64,000 bases of DNA, taken from the NCBI GenBank assembly GCA_918807975.1, contig OU964923.1, positions 23,851,235 to 23,915,234 on the forward strand, written 5' to 3'. Both the position numbers and the translations under genes were made by a program. This DNA comes from Aplidium turbinatum (taxonomy: Eukaryota; Chordata; Ascidiacea; Aplousobranchia; Polyclinidae). Below, piece by piece: positions 10,440 to 23,400 of the stretch. How positions within the stretch are numbered: position 1 is the stretch's first letter; each line of letters opens with the position of its first letter. The notes beneath the pieces were generated by a model, which ran no database searches, had not been told where the DNA came from, and saw nothing but the letters and a program-made list of their open reading frames with translations.

Positions 10440-11825
10440 TAAGTGTGACCTTAAATATGTTTAGAGCAAACTTTTATGATATAATAAATACACTGTCAAA
10501 TGCGCACACTGCTAACAGTTTGCAGAAATAGATTAAGCAATATTATACTGCGAAAAGTCTGTTCAAAACTTTTTAATGTCAACTGTTTGTTTTGTCTTTC
10601 CTGCAAGTGGTGGGGGGAGGACAAAAACAATTGATAAGGCATCACCAGCTTCGCTAGTCACTTTATAATACTTTACACTTCACTTATAATACACAATAAT
10701 TTCTAAAATAAAAAATAAATGAAACATGTTTATTGTCCCTCAATTAGGCATTGTGCTAACCCATGAATTATGTGGTTCAAGGGACAACATTTTTGGTGGA
10801 TCATCGGTCAGAACTGTTGGTGACAAAGTTCCATCTTAGCTTTACTTAATTAGAATGAAGTAAAGTCTAAATGAACTGTACTAAATCCTGCACTATATAG
10901 CCCATTACAATTTCTGAATTTTATATCTCGATGCTAGCTGTATTTAGGTTTCTGTAAAGCTCTAAACGCTATTGAGAAATTTTACTAAAACACCTAAAAA
11001 TCACACGCCCACCCTCTAACTTGCAAAATTTTAAAAGATTCCATCCAGAACTTTCCAAGAAATATTATTGAACTAAATGCAACTTATATAGTTGATAAAA
11101 AATCTACTATAAGGTTTTATTCGAATTTGGAAGGGGGTGGTCCATGGGTCAGGTATGGTCATGGATCCATACTACGATTTCGAGGATCCTTCCCACTGTC
11201 GAAGACAACCCGTGGCGTCTAGCTTTTACGTCAATTTAGCAAAGACTTATAACCCGTAGACTGCTGTCCTCCGGTTTGTTTTTTGCACCCAAGGATAGGG
11301 GCGACTGGAGTGACCTTTATCTAGAGTGCTGGCCTGGGCTTCTGTATGGAGGTCTTGCGCTGCCCAAAACCAGAACAAGACCCCCCTCTCTGCCTCTCCG
11401 GCGTGGTCCGAGGGAACGCAAAGCGTGACACTCGGCGACGGTTTGGCTGCAGGAGTTGCCGGAAGGATGTCAGAGTTTGACAGTCGACCGCCTCACGTAC
11501 TCCACTCCGGATTTTCTGTCTGGGTTGACTCCCGTAGCCTTTTCCAGGACTGGATGTAGCCGCAAAACAGCGGAGGTTTTTGAATCAGGGTTTGCCTTCC
11601 CCTAAACGAACTGCCGTCCAAGGCTGACGGCTCCGTCTGCCCGGCTGTTGTACTGTCTTTTGTCTGACCTCTCACCTGTAACCTGCCCAACATGGTTAGA
11701 CCTGCCAGGGGCTACGAGCCCCCATCGGTATAGCCCACAGGCTCCTTGAGGTAGGCTACTCAAGCCTCCCCACCACGGCAAGGTAACAAGTACGGAGAGG
11801 TATCATACAATTATCAGAGGTATCT

Positions 11826-13089
11826 GTTCCCGACAATTATTCACCAAATCAAACGTCATATAAAACCGTTATGGTCTACTTAACCTAGCTGGCATCTTAC
11901 GTCATGGAAAGTGCTAGAAAATGTCCAAATATTGCACCATCGGTCGTAAGACCTGATGAAATATTGCATCACTACCTTTGAACACCTGTTTGAATTGCGT
12001 GACAATGTTTTTCATTATTGCGTCACAATACTGCGTACGTGAGTTTGAGATATTGCTATCTATTCTGGTCATTCGTGAAATGGTTGCTTGAGAGTTAGTC
12101 GCACATTTAACTGTTGGCTTAGTGCTTGCTAGCTGGACAAAAATTCCGTCTTTATCTAATTAGTTTGTTCTGTAGTGACAAGTTTTAGTGGTGTACGGCG
12201 TTGCATCCAATTTCGACAGCCAGGTGGCTAATTTTACAGAAATACAAATTTGAATAGACGTTTCAAAGGAGTGTTTCTTTTTCGGTCATTACATACAGAC
12301 GAACGGATTCGGGAATCTTATGTTACAATTTTCCCACGAAGAGATTATGGTTTACCGCTGTGACCAGTATCATACATTCATACTCACTGAAAAACAGCGA
12401 GCGTTGTGTTTTGCTAACCATGCCGGGGTTGCCTCCATAATAGCCATGAAGACTTTTTCAATCAATAAACGTTTCTTGGCAGTCAAGTGCAGCAAAAAGC
12501 GAGAGAGCAGACACATGTAGTATTGCATCACTAATTTATGCCATAGAGCTCTCTGGTCACAGCGGTAAACCATAATCTCTTCGTGGGAAAATTGTAACAT
12601 AAGATTCCCGAATCCGTTCGTCTGTATGTAATGACCGAAAAAGAAACACTCCTTTGAAACGTCTATTCAAATTGTATTTCTGTAAAATTAGCCACCTGGC
12701 TGTCGAAAATGGAGTGCAACGCGATACACCACTAAAAACTTGTCACTACAGAACAGATTACTTAGATAAAAGACGGAAATTTAATCCCGCTGGCAAGCAC
12801 TAAGCAAACAGTTAAATATGCCTCCAACTTTCAAGCAACCATTTTACGAATGACGATTCAATATCTCAAACTTACGTAAACAGTAACTGTGACGCAATAA
12901 TGCAAGACATTGTCACGCAATTCAAACAGGTGTTGAAAAGTGGTGATGCAATGTTTCATCAGGTCTTACGAACGATGGTGCAATATTTGGACATTTTCTA
13001 GCAATTTCCATGACGTAAGATGCCAGCTAGGTTAAGTAGACCATAAAGGTTTTATATGACGTTTGATTTGGTGAATAATTATCGGGAAC
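11826..13089. mobile_element. Foldback element with 540-bp inverted arms
   Basis: Left arm 11826-12367 and right arm 12553-13089 are near-complementary with a few per cent difference; the loop is 12368-12552. Ends are gttcccga / tcgggaac. No coding region and no clear target duplication. Confidence 0.85.
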
Positions 13090-13795
13090 ACTCTCAACTA
13101 CTGCTGGACCACTGATGAGTCCAGCCTCATGAGTAAAAAAGTGTCTTTGTTGTTAATTCTTGCTAAACTCGACTGTCGAGAAACATTTTTTGGAAACGAA
13201 CAACTACACTGGTAGCTTATATAGACATCGAGTCAGATGTTTCTATTCTTTTGGAGGTTTGGCATCTTCTCATCTGCTTGCTCTGGAGGGGTGTCGAAAC
13301 AATATCTTTTCGATCGTCTTGAGATGTTCTTACTATTTAATTTGTAAAACAGCTGACAACAATGTAGATGCCATCCTCAAAAATGGAAGCAAATTGCATG
13401 CTTGATAGCTTATACCCTAATAAAACTTAACAACAGCTTCATCAGCATTTTCATCTAAATCATTTGCACAGTGCACACACAAGGTCTAAGTTAAAATTTT
13501 GCAAAATATTGCATGTCACAATAAAATTGCAACTTTGCTATAACAGTTAATGATCTTGCTTTTTAACAACCGGTAGCCTAAGCTCAGGGGTATCTTATAA
13601 AGAAGGGGATGCGAAGGCTCACAGCGATTGCCTTATTCTTATGACGCTACCAGGGCGGTAGTTTGTAGCGCGTGAAACATGTGGTTCTTTTCACAGTTGC
13701 AGAAAATTTTGTAGTGCAGCTGGTAAAGTTATACAAGTAAGCCGTTTTTCTTAACAAAGCTGTTTTTGTAGGCTAGTTGTAAAGCAAGTATACGG
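13090..13795. other. Non-coding stretch without recognised features
   Basis: AT-rich sequence between the foldback element and the next MITE-like block. I see no exon, RNA gene or complete mobile element here. Confidence 0.5.
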
Positions 13796-13799
13796 CAGT

Positions 13800-14346
13800 G
13801 TTGTACGCGTCAATAAAATGATGGCGTCAGCGTTAGCGCAAATTGCCTAAAAACTTTACGGCGTAAAGTACTGCGTAAGCTCTTAAAGAAATTGACGGCG
13901 TCAGCGTCAGCGCTAATTTCTAGCGCTATTTTAGCCAGGGTCTCACAAAACGCAGTATTCGACTTCTAACGAGTTTGGTTTTTGAGACTGTTTTGAGCTG
14001 CGAAAGACGATTTCGTCTTTTCTCGACTCAGATTAACCCAGGATACGACAAACAAACTTGAAACTAAGTTGAAACTGCATAAATGGATAGACGCACAGGC
14101 TGCCACAGAAAAAGATTGTTCATTGCTATCAGTCTGAAAGTCAAAACGTCAAACAAAATTTGACTCTCATTGTGAAACCAGATTTTCCATGCAAACGAAA
14201 AATGACGCATAGCGCGTGACGCTTAAAATCGGAAAAATAGTTGACGGTGCTATCACTTCCGTCAACTAAAAAATAAACTGACGGCGCTAGCCTCAGCGAC
14301 AACAAAAATTGACGCCGTCAAATTGACAGCGTCAACGTACAACACT
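13800..14346. mobile_element. MITE-like element with cagtgttgtacg ends
   Basis: cagtgttgtacg near the left and its complement cgtacaacactag at the right, with gcgtcaa/ttgacgc words repeated inward. Target duplication uncertain (gtatacgg / ctatacgg, one mismatch). Confidence 0.6.
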
Positions 14347-14875
14347 AGTAGCCTATACGGGTAGGTGAATTCACAAGCAACTATGAGCATGCAGTGAGTA
14401 TCCAGGCCTGATGCTCAGTAGCGCACCCAGCATGGGGCTAAGGGGCTCGCCCCCCCCAAACCCACCACCAAAAATGAATTTTTTGTGTGTTCCCAATTTA
14501 TAGCCTACCTTTTGCTTACGGGTTAGATATGAATAAGCGCTCAGCGTTTCTTTTTTTGAAGTTACGAAAAAGCAAAGTCTGACCAAGAATTATAAACTTT
14601 GGATGACCAATTGATCATAGTCCTTGTTGAAGCGTAGCTTTGCAGCAATGATGCAACGTGCATTGCAGAAGGCAATGCATTTCAGGCACTGTCAAGTTTC
14701 CTTGTGAAGTGCGCTTCAAGCGTGACTCATTGACCCCATTTGCGCATGGCTGCAACTTTGAGAGTGCAGAAGATCCAATTATATCTGGGATGGGCCTTCC
14801 ATGCAATGTTAACCTGTTTTGTCCAGCTGCCACTTTAACTTGTCTTTCTCAGCATACCGTTCTGTAGCCTATACC

Positions 14876-15429
14876 CAGGCCCGGTGGTAGGAACCGCGGG
14901 CCCAATTAGAAATGTGATGACGGGGCCCCTACTCTTCATAGCAAAATTTATGGGTGTTTATATATCATAAAATACATACCAGTACATACAAACTACAAAG
15001 ATAGACATTTATTGCTTGGGAAAGGTAGCCACATTTATTGCTTGGGAATAGAAGGGAAGATAAACGGTAAAAGAAGTAAAGGCAGACCAAGAATGATTTG
15101 GACAACAAACATCACAAAATGGACAAAATTAACTTATGAATGTGCAGTACGCACAGCTCATGGTCGAGAACAATGGCGCATTGTATCCAACCCTCCAGAC
15201 GAGGAAGGAACAAAATGATGATGATAAAACAAATTAAAGGTAATGTTGATTTAGTTACGATGCATAACAAATTGATGCTATGAGAAAGAATATTATTTCA
15301 ATTTTTATTTTACGTTTCAGTAGTATTTTAAACCTCGTAATACAGAAAGACCCCCGCTAGCGCAGGGCCCCTTCAAGGTGCGGGGCCCAATTTGATCTAA
15401 TCGGTCAAATCGGCCTAAAACCGGCCCTG
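14876..15429. mobile_element. hAT MITE, 554 bp, containing a LINE 3' fragment
   Basis: Inverted ends caggcccggt / accggccctg with exact 8-bp duplication cctatacc (14868-14875 and 15430-15437). The LINE piece at 15012-15230 lies inside it. Confidence 0.85.
15012..15230 (+). pseudogene. LINE 3' end fragment (RTE-like) with (atg)n tail
   Basis: EGKINGKRSKGRPRMIW, HGREQWRIV and PPDEEGTK, then a run of atg triplets. This is the extreme C-terminus and tail of an RTE-like LINE; the same type of end is at 46715-47160 and 50491-50870. Confidence 0.75.
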
Positions 15430-15578
15430 CCTATACCACACTTACGTGTACCAGGTCAAACGAGTTTTATTTTTTTGACATTTTAAAGGAAAACTAGTAG
15501 GCCTAGAGCTTTTTCGTGTTCACAAAAATACCACAGAATATTTTATTACTTATGGTATAGTTTATTAAAGCTTAAATA

Positions 15579-15796
15579 TAAACAACTTAGCAACAACACT
15601 ACATTTAACATCATAAAAAAAACAAAAAAACATAAGCGAACGTTTTCGGATAATCATTTCTTTTGAAGTATTTCTTCTAAACAAATTTTCTTATAGGCTT
15701 GACAAGGGCTGTATGACTAGCCGAAAACGTTCGCTTCTTGTTTTTTGTTTTGTTTTTATAATGTTAAATGTAGTGCTGTTGCTAAGTTATGTATGT
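15579..15796. repeat. Inverted repeat with cgaacgttttcgg ends (Penelope/hammerhead-like)
   Basis: Arms 15579-15650 and 15720-15796, complementary with interruptions. The right arm carries a TTGACAA, stem, CCGAAAAC arrangement resembling a degenerate hammerhead core. Confidence 0.5.
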
Positions 15797-16173
15797 CCAT
15801 GGTTTAAAAAAGTTACCTCTCTACACTAATTGTACAGTATTATAGTTTATTATCCAAGAAAACCTTCGAAATAAATGCTGCAATATTGTTGTGATGCGAG
15901 ATCAAAAGCAACACAAAACTCACGAAAATCTTGTAACAAAAAACTGCTTTAACATTTAAATGGATCCATCAAGTCTGAAGAGAATAAGACCTACTAGCCT
16001 ACCATCAAGGTTTCAGTGAACTGAACAGCATAAAGTACAGTATTTCAAACTTCATTTGAAGAAAAAATAAACAGAGCTAAAATGAACGTCGTTGACATGA
16101 CAGGTAGGCTATGGGTTAGTAAAATCATAGATAATAATAACTGAAAGTCATTTTTATACTGGTGGCTATGTAG

Positions 16174-16598
16174 CAGTGTTGAATAGAGTGTGATTTTTGA
16201 GACTCCGGTTCTACTCTTACTTCATGAAACCAGACTGCACTTCAATCCGACTCCGAATATTTTTATTATTTTAGACTCCTAATCCACTCCATAATCTAAT
16301 TATAAGTTAACGTGATAGGCTACTAACCAATACGTAGCCGATGACACAAAATAGCTCAGAGGTGCAAAGTCTTTGTTAACTTCAGTACCACGTAGGCCTA
16401 AATGTTTTTTTGTTGCAGATAAAGCAATGGTGTTTGATCGAGTTTTTATTTTTTTTTGCTACTTTTACAAACAGAACTATACGGGACTTATTTGATTCAA
16501 CTAAAATGCAAAATTGCTGAACCCAACTCCTAATTCACTCCACTCCAAAACTTTTGTAAAAAAATGAAACTCCAAATCCACTCCATGCTCAACCCGAG
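16174..16598. mobile_element. MITE-like element rich in ctcc/gagt words
   Basis: Left end cagtgttgaatagagtg and right end ccactccatgctcaacccg are imperfect inverted copies. No convincing target duplication. The rest up to gene B (16600-17150) shows nothing recognisable. Confidence 0.5.
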
Positions 16599-17150
16599 GT
16601 TACGCTATAGCCTATTAATAAACAACTAAAAATGTTTCATTAAATCAAAGTTTATGTAGGCTGTGCAATTTAGGGTTTGATGTGACAGTGCCCATGTTCA
16701 AAGGTGAACGATTATCCTAACTGCAAGCACTATGAATACATGACGATCGAAATTTTGATTTGGGGATAACCTTTTTTTAACTTTGAGAAGAATTAAGCTC
16801 CTTTTAATTATTTTTATGTAAAAGTTCAGCCATTGATGGTATAAAAAAACCCTATTGAGCATAATAATCGCTAACTTTGTCATACGTAGCCTATAATCTT
16901 TTTAGTTTATACACGATCAATTTAAGAATAGGCTACAAAGAGTAAGATACCCAGGTTAAGGAATACCTTGGTTTCGGCGAGAAAGTTGTTGGTATTTGTA
17001 TTTACATGAAACAAATCAGTCCAGCAGACTGAGAATCAGGCAAATATAATGCAAGTGGACCACATAAAATTTGGTCGTTGTTTTACCGTAGCTTGTCATC
17101 TAATAACCTAACCCACAAGTCTGGTGGATAATTCAATTATAAAACTTAAT

Positions 17151-17193
17151 TTTATTTAAGTTAGTTTTTATATTTTAATAATAATTTTTTATT
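17151..17193 (-). terminator. Candidate polyadenylation signals of gene B
   Basis: Two AATAAA hexamers on the minus strand, at 17193-17188 and 17156-17151, lie 83 and 120 nt past the stop codon. Position and spacing fit; the region is AT-rich, so chance occurrence is possible. Confidence 0.45.
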
Positions 17194-17275
17194 AGAGGTT
17201 AGACATGTACAGCATTCTTGAAGTTGATCAGCGTGTGTTCCTTGCATATCGCATCTTGTATAACGCCACATTTTC

Positions 17276-17412
17276 CTACATTACTGCAGGAATATCCTTT
17301 TGGTCGTGACCACTTTGATCTTGTTGTCCGCCTTCTTCGTTTGATGAAATGGGCTTGTATATAATTGCTGCCAATAAATATGACAATGCTGCCAAGCTGC
17401 TGCAGACTAAAT
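17276..17412 (-). CDS. Gene B exon 11 (C-terminus)
   Basis: Acceptor TATTTTGCAG, phase 1. Last membrane segment (VCSSLAALSYLLAAIIYKP) and a short polar tail, then TAG at 17278-17276. Confidence 0.85.
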
Positions 17413-20400
17413 CTGCAAAATACATTTTTTATTAAAGATCTGCGCATGTCTGTCGTCTCATCAATCCACTAGATTAAACTACGGTACCCTTTTCAATTTT
17501 TAAAGGATCATGTACGATAGATATATAAAAACACATTTTACTGATATATTACATAATATTAGGCTTCTATAGTTGGGCTACTTAATAGTTAAGCTATTGT
17601 AATGTATTAGCCAACAAGAAATAATAAACCCAAAGCAGTGTTAATAAAAAAAGAACCTTACTTATAGTCAGAAACACAAGAGCTAAGCCCCAAGTGCTAT
17701 GGACGTAGCAGAATCCTTGAGAACCATCGCATTGCAAGGTTTGCCAATAAACACAAGTTTGATCAATGAGTGTTCCATACAGAATAGGTCCAGGTATAGT
17801 GCCAAGGACACGGATTAGCATTAACTGCACTCCGATACCGAAGGACCGCATAGGCTCTGGAACAACTCTAATGCAGCAAAGATAAAGTGCAGTTGAATCA
17901 CCGCAGTTGCAGTGTGGTAGATTAGTAGTCTATACTGAATCAGATTACTGATATTTACTCCAAAGCTCATTTTTGTCAATAAAGTATAGGCTACATTTTT
18001 TTCAAGAGATTTTTAGGAATGAAATCAAGTGATCAAGACAAAAATGTTACTCTTGACTTGAGCCTTATTGTAACCCATATCCTCCTGGCCTCAGTTTAAA
18101 TCGACGGCGCAAAAAGAACAGTTCCAAGCATTCTGATGCGAATAGGAGGTTTTAGGTTAATCTGATAATGAAGAGTCTGGCTAATCGTTTGATCCCGTTA
18201 AATTATGAGTTAACAGCTATCGTGATAATTGCAGAAGCCGAAACTCAAAAAAGTGTTTTTTGCATTGTTCTGTAAATTGACTGTTATCAAACGGCTGAGA
18301 ATAAGAAATTGAAAAATTCCTACATGTAACTAAAAAATATCTTATTGAAGCAATTCTGTGTGAAAATAAATCAAGAATAGACTTAGCCCTTTAATCATTT
18401 TACTACAGTCAGTTTAAACTGACGTCAATAGGAGAACAGTACCGAGATAAAACACGATTGCTTTGTTGAGCCCGCTTGCATTGATGCATTGTGAAGTCAT
18501 CAAGAGAACGTAAATTTGATTATTTGTGAACTTTTTAGTACTGTAGTTTATTTGTAATTTAAAGTTGGTACAGATACAAAATTAACCCATTGTTTATTTC
18601 CATTTGCATTAGGCTAATATTTAAACAAGCTTTTGATAAAAGTGTTAAACTAACATTACTTTTTGTTATTGATGATTTTTGTTCGCTTTGTTTGAATCTA
18701 AAGTATTCATATTTTTGTTTGTTGGCTTATTTATTGCAAAAAAGAGTTTGTATTTCAACATAGAACAACTTCAACTTTCAACATAGAACAATTTCAACAA
18801 TTAAAGTAAAGCGAACTTACATTGTTTTACCTCTACCCTCCTGCTCCTAGCATCAGTTTAAGCTAACAAAAGTAAAATAGTCCATATTCCACAAAAAACA
18901 AATTTTCTCGAAAAAAATATTTACTCCTTTCAAGTTACACCTATCTAAAGTTATTTTGAAAAAAATGAACAAAAAACTCGAATTCAGGAGGATCCGGGAT
19001 GAAGAGATAAAAAAGGTTCTACAAATGTAATGTTCGAGCCTGTATTCTTTGGATAGACCCAAGCTTAGCCTAATGTAGTGTAAGAACCATGCCCTACAAA
19101 ACCTACAGTACCTGGCATGACATCAAATTTTCCTTCTATGGAAGGCGTCAGTGAGCATGCAAACCAGAGTTTGATCAATCACACAGTTTTCAGTTCAATT
19201 CCAACACAATTACACCATCAACATTTTTAATTTCATTACTGTACAATTACATTGTTTTTAAATTTTCAAGTTGCAATTAAATTGTTCTGAAATTTTCAAA
19301 TTACAATTACAATTAGATTGTTCTGAAATTTTCTACATTTACATATTAGGTTGCAATGCAGAAGTCCTTTTTAACTTCAACTAGCGGCTCAACAAAATAA
19401 CTTATATCATGCGTGCAACGTGCCACATGTAAGTGTAATTTGAACCAAAAGTTTTTGAAATTACATATAGGCCTACACAAAAGCAAAAAGTCTCAATTGC
19501 AATTACATAAAAATGTGTGATTAATGACATTCAATTACATTTGTAGTTAGAGCTGTGGACTTGTGGAGTCGGGTGAAAAACATATCACTCCAACTCCTCG
19601 ATTTTTAACTGGCAGACTAAAATCTCTGGCTTCGCTTCAGTATCGCCAGAGTTGTAAAGTTTGCCAGATTTTTTTTAAATATTTTGTTCTTTTTCAATTT
19701 TTGAAATTTAATTTTACTTAAGCTGTGGTCGTAATTTAAATGACGACTTTCACAAAACTTGATAAAAACAAACAATTCTATTTTCTGGTAAAGTTTTAAA
19801 GCACAATACGAAAAACAAGAAACAATATTTTGAAAAAAAGATTGCTAACAAAGTTTATTGTTCATCGTTTTGTATCAAGCCGGAGTCGGAGTCGGTCTTT
19901 ATTAACAACTCCGAGTCCAAAACTCCGGCCACGACTTAATCCCTCAGACTCCGACCACGACTACGATTCCACAGCCCCGATTGCAATAGATTCAACCCTG
20001 ATACAAACTTTTCATAAATATGTATGTGTTGTTTTATTTTACAACTTTTTCAATAAGCTTAAAAGGAAAACAGAATCAAAATAAAACAACAGTTTGACTT
20101 ACCTGAGTGTTGCTAATACGACTGGGGTATACGTGCACAATGCAGAGAAAGTTGCAACTGCTGACACAACCAAGAAGATGGCCAAATTATTGCACTCAGA
20201 ACTACATCCTTCAGGAACAAGTGTGGCAGTATTGCTATTGGTGCAGGTGCAATTTGTGTAAAAAACCGTCTGAAATGCTTTGTTGTTAATAAGATTACAA
20301 AAAATTCAAGGGCCTAACGTACCCACAACTAATGGCTGGTCAATTTTTACGAGGCTACAGTTTCCACTGTTTTTGAGACCACTCGCTTTAAAGCCACTTT

Positions 20401-23400
20401 ATTGTTTACAAAAAATTAAGTTTATTTTTCAAAAGACTTACACCCAATGTTTCATTGAACACTTCTTCCGTGCATCCCGCATGGCAGGGCGAGAAATATT
20501 CTTCACCCTCCGAAGAACACGACGAAACAAAATATTCTCCTTGGCAATTACAACCTTCATTGCAACTTGCTGTTAAATTGCCGATCAAGCCGTCACTATT
20601 AATAAAAATTTAATTTAAATTTGAGGTGTTTGTGCTATTGTCATCCTATTCTAATTACATTTTGATATTACATTAAAAATCCCGATGTTTATATGTAACT
20701 CGTAAGAACTTTAATTTGGAAGATGTGAAAGTGCACCCGCTCTTGGCTTATTCATCACACTAAAAGGGTCATTTTATTCTGATTTACAGTACAAAATGAA
20801 ATTATTATTGGCTAGTAGTTTACATAGGCAGACTAATTGATAATAATACAAATCAACAAATCTACAAAAATGAAAGAGATATACAACATTGTGGGAGCTA
20901 CGAAATGCTAGCGGCTACCGATAAATAAAACCTGTGTAATGCACCATGAATATTTTGGACAAAGTAGTAGAAAGACAATTGAGAAGTATGGACAACATCG
21001 GTAATGACCAGACTGTTTTTTGCCAGAAAAAGCACCACGGATGCCATCTTTTCCCCAAGACAACTTAATGAGCATTACAGATAAGGTCAACAGCACCTAT
21101 ATTGAACGAATGCCACATAGAAGATGTTTAGAACCGTTCAAGACTTTAAGCTGTATTAGAATCATGTTTAGTGCTTATCCGCAGCTGCGTTGACAAAAGA
21201 GTCCAGGAGGTACTTTTGAACCTAAGTCAGGCATAATTTTAGGGACCTGAAACCTTTTCAAGAGACTCAGAAGTTTAAAGAAACCGCCACGTATTCTTTG
21301 GATGTATTGCGTTTTTTTTAAGTGCTTTAAATTGGGACCCGGAAATCTCATTGATACGGGGCCAAATTATCCTCTCAGCTGCTCTGTTAGTCCAAGATAT
21401 ATCAGAAGGCAGCACGACACCCGTGTAGTGTTTGTGCACCCACGGCGAGACTTCTTTTGCCACCATGAAGATTGTTGAGCGTTCAGTGTATAACTCCCTT
21501 TTTCACATTAAATAATGAATTGTCAGCCGATAACAAAAAACAGAAAATAATATTTACGAATGATATGGTGGTATGCATTAAAACCAAACAAAAAATACTT
21601 GAAGAGATATTAGAGGAATGGAGAGAGGTCTTAGAGGAAAGATCTAAGATCAAAAAAAAAGTAGTGAGAGAGGAGCTGATGATGAGAAGTATACGGCGGA
21701 AACTTAAAGTACCGTAATACAGCCCAAATGGAGAGGAAACGTTTCAGAGAAAAATGATCGAACTGAACCAAGAAATGTTCAACGATTGGTAGTGAGGAGG
21801 AGAAAGAAAAACCATAAAGATGGAGGGACTGGATGATGATACATATGATGGATCGAAAAGAATGCGTAAAACAAGTTATTCTGAAAATCAAATATCTTCT
21901 ATCCCGCATAATAGAACTAAAGCCAGATAAAAAAGACGCTTTTTCAGAGCAGCCCAAATGTAAGAACAGTAAAGTTAAATTAGTTTTAAAGTCAACCGTT
22001 GTTTGTGGTAAACTTGGAGCAGCATATTCTGAAAAAATTGTACTATTGCTAGTTGCCTTTTGACTATGTAGTCATTTATTATTTCCAATCGTTTTTTTTG
22101 TAAGTTTGTCATTAGATAAACCAACCAGATGCTTAAAAGCACGCCACTTTTTAAAATTACATTTTTTTGCCTAGTTTTACCTGCGCGGAACCGTAATGCC
22201 GATTGTCGGTTTGTTATCGCAGGAAAGGAGATAAGCTGGAGAGGTAAGAGCAGCGACAAAAACACTGCCAGCACAGAATCTGAGCATACCTTTGGGAGTC
22301 CAATTGAATCTATTGACAATCAGACCGCCAGCAAAAGTACCAACTATTCCGAAAAGTACGATTACTGCTCCTGAAACACAAAGTCGTGATTAATGTTCTT
22401 TGTTTATATGATTCTGCAAAAATGAATGCTACTTTTTTGCTAATTTCGCTTCACTGCATTGATTAATTATTATTTTTTGTCTCTGTTTTCACATATCTCT
22501 ATCAACTGATGTCACTATCGCAATCTTTAACTATCGTAAAATCTAACATTTACATTCTCTTTCTTTCTCTTTGTGTTTCATCTTTCATGCTCATAGGCCA
22601 GTGCTATATGGTCTTGCAGGCTATAAAAAGACATTTGTACAGTAGGATATTGGGCTACAAATTTTGGAAAATTTATGCTGCTTCAACTACAAAAATTCCG
22701 AACAATCCTACAAATTTATCCACAACTACTGAGTTTTCTTCATCATAAGCGATATTACTCAAGTAGGCTCAATTATGAGCCCAGACAGGGGCCGCAGATA
22801 TTATTCTCGCGGGCCACGCGTTGGGCACTCCTGTTTTAGAGTCTAGAGTAGACTAATTGTAGCTTACACCAATTCGCTAAACAAAACCTTCCAGCAACCC
22901 AGCTGTAACATTACTCTCTTTAAAGATGTTTTTACATTTTATCTTTGTTTTCAACCTACCTGTAAGTTCCGCAGCCTTCCCTAACGTCACATGAAAATTG
23001 TTTGCGATGAGTATTGTTATAAACGCGGCGTATCCGTAATCATTAATGGCTTGGAAACAATTGGCGATTGTAATTAAAACATATGTGGGGTTTTTCAGCA
23101 ATGTGAAGAATGACATTGGGAAATGTCTGATGGACGATCCAAAATCTTTCTTCGATACGCTTTTTGATCTGTCATGCTTGTGAGCTTCAGAAACACGAAG
23201 TGCTCTGTTAACAGCTGTGCCTAAAATTATACAAATAAAGTACTATTAGAATTTATACACCAGCCTACACAAAGCTGAAATTTTTGTTTGACCTAATTAA
23301 TTAGTAATTTACATTTTTTATTAGTAATTTAGTAATTTACATTTTAGTATTAGTATTTAGTATTATGTAGTATTTAGTATTAGTACATTTTAGTATTTAG

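Larger units (their letters stand above)
5805..11790 (-). mobile_element. Decayed LINE (RTE/I-like endonuclease-RT element) with nested insertion
   Basis: Read on the minus strand: a likely 5' UTR (about 11790-11200), endonuclease from about 10072, reverse transcriptase (about 8660-7640) and a C-terminal domain down to about 5860. The frame is cut into pieces, several by 5-bp TAGGCTA insertions. The catalytic box reads FAVD instead of FADD at about 7739-7750. A separate element is inserted at 6384-7506. Clade assignment is tentative. The stretch 10240-11200 may be a further insertion. Confidence 0.8.

Noticed and set aside
12320-12600. Two similar open frames on opposite strands
   Set aside because: They arise from the two arms of the foldback element, not from genes.
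13572-14872. TAGGCTA sites in introns and intergenic DNA as proven footprints
   Set aside because: They match the pattern, but no ancestral sequence can be inferred within the window, so they count only towards the excess.
21472-22063. Charged open frames in intron 7 of gene B
   Set aside because: Glu/Lys-rich by purine-run composition, on the opposite strand to the gene and without homology that I recognise.
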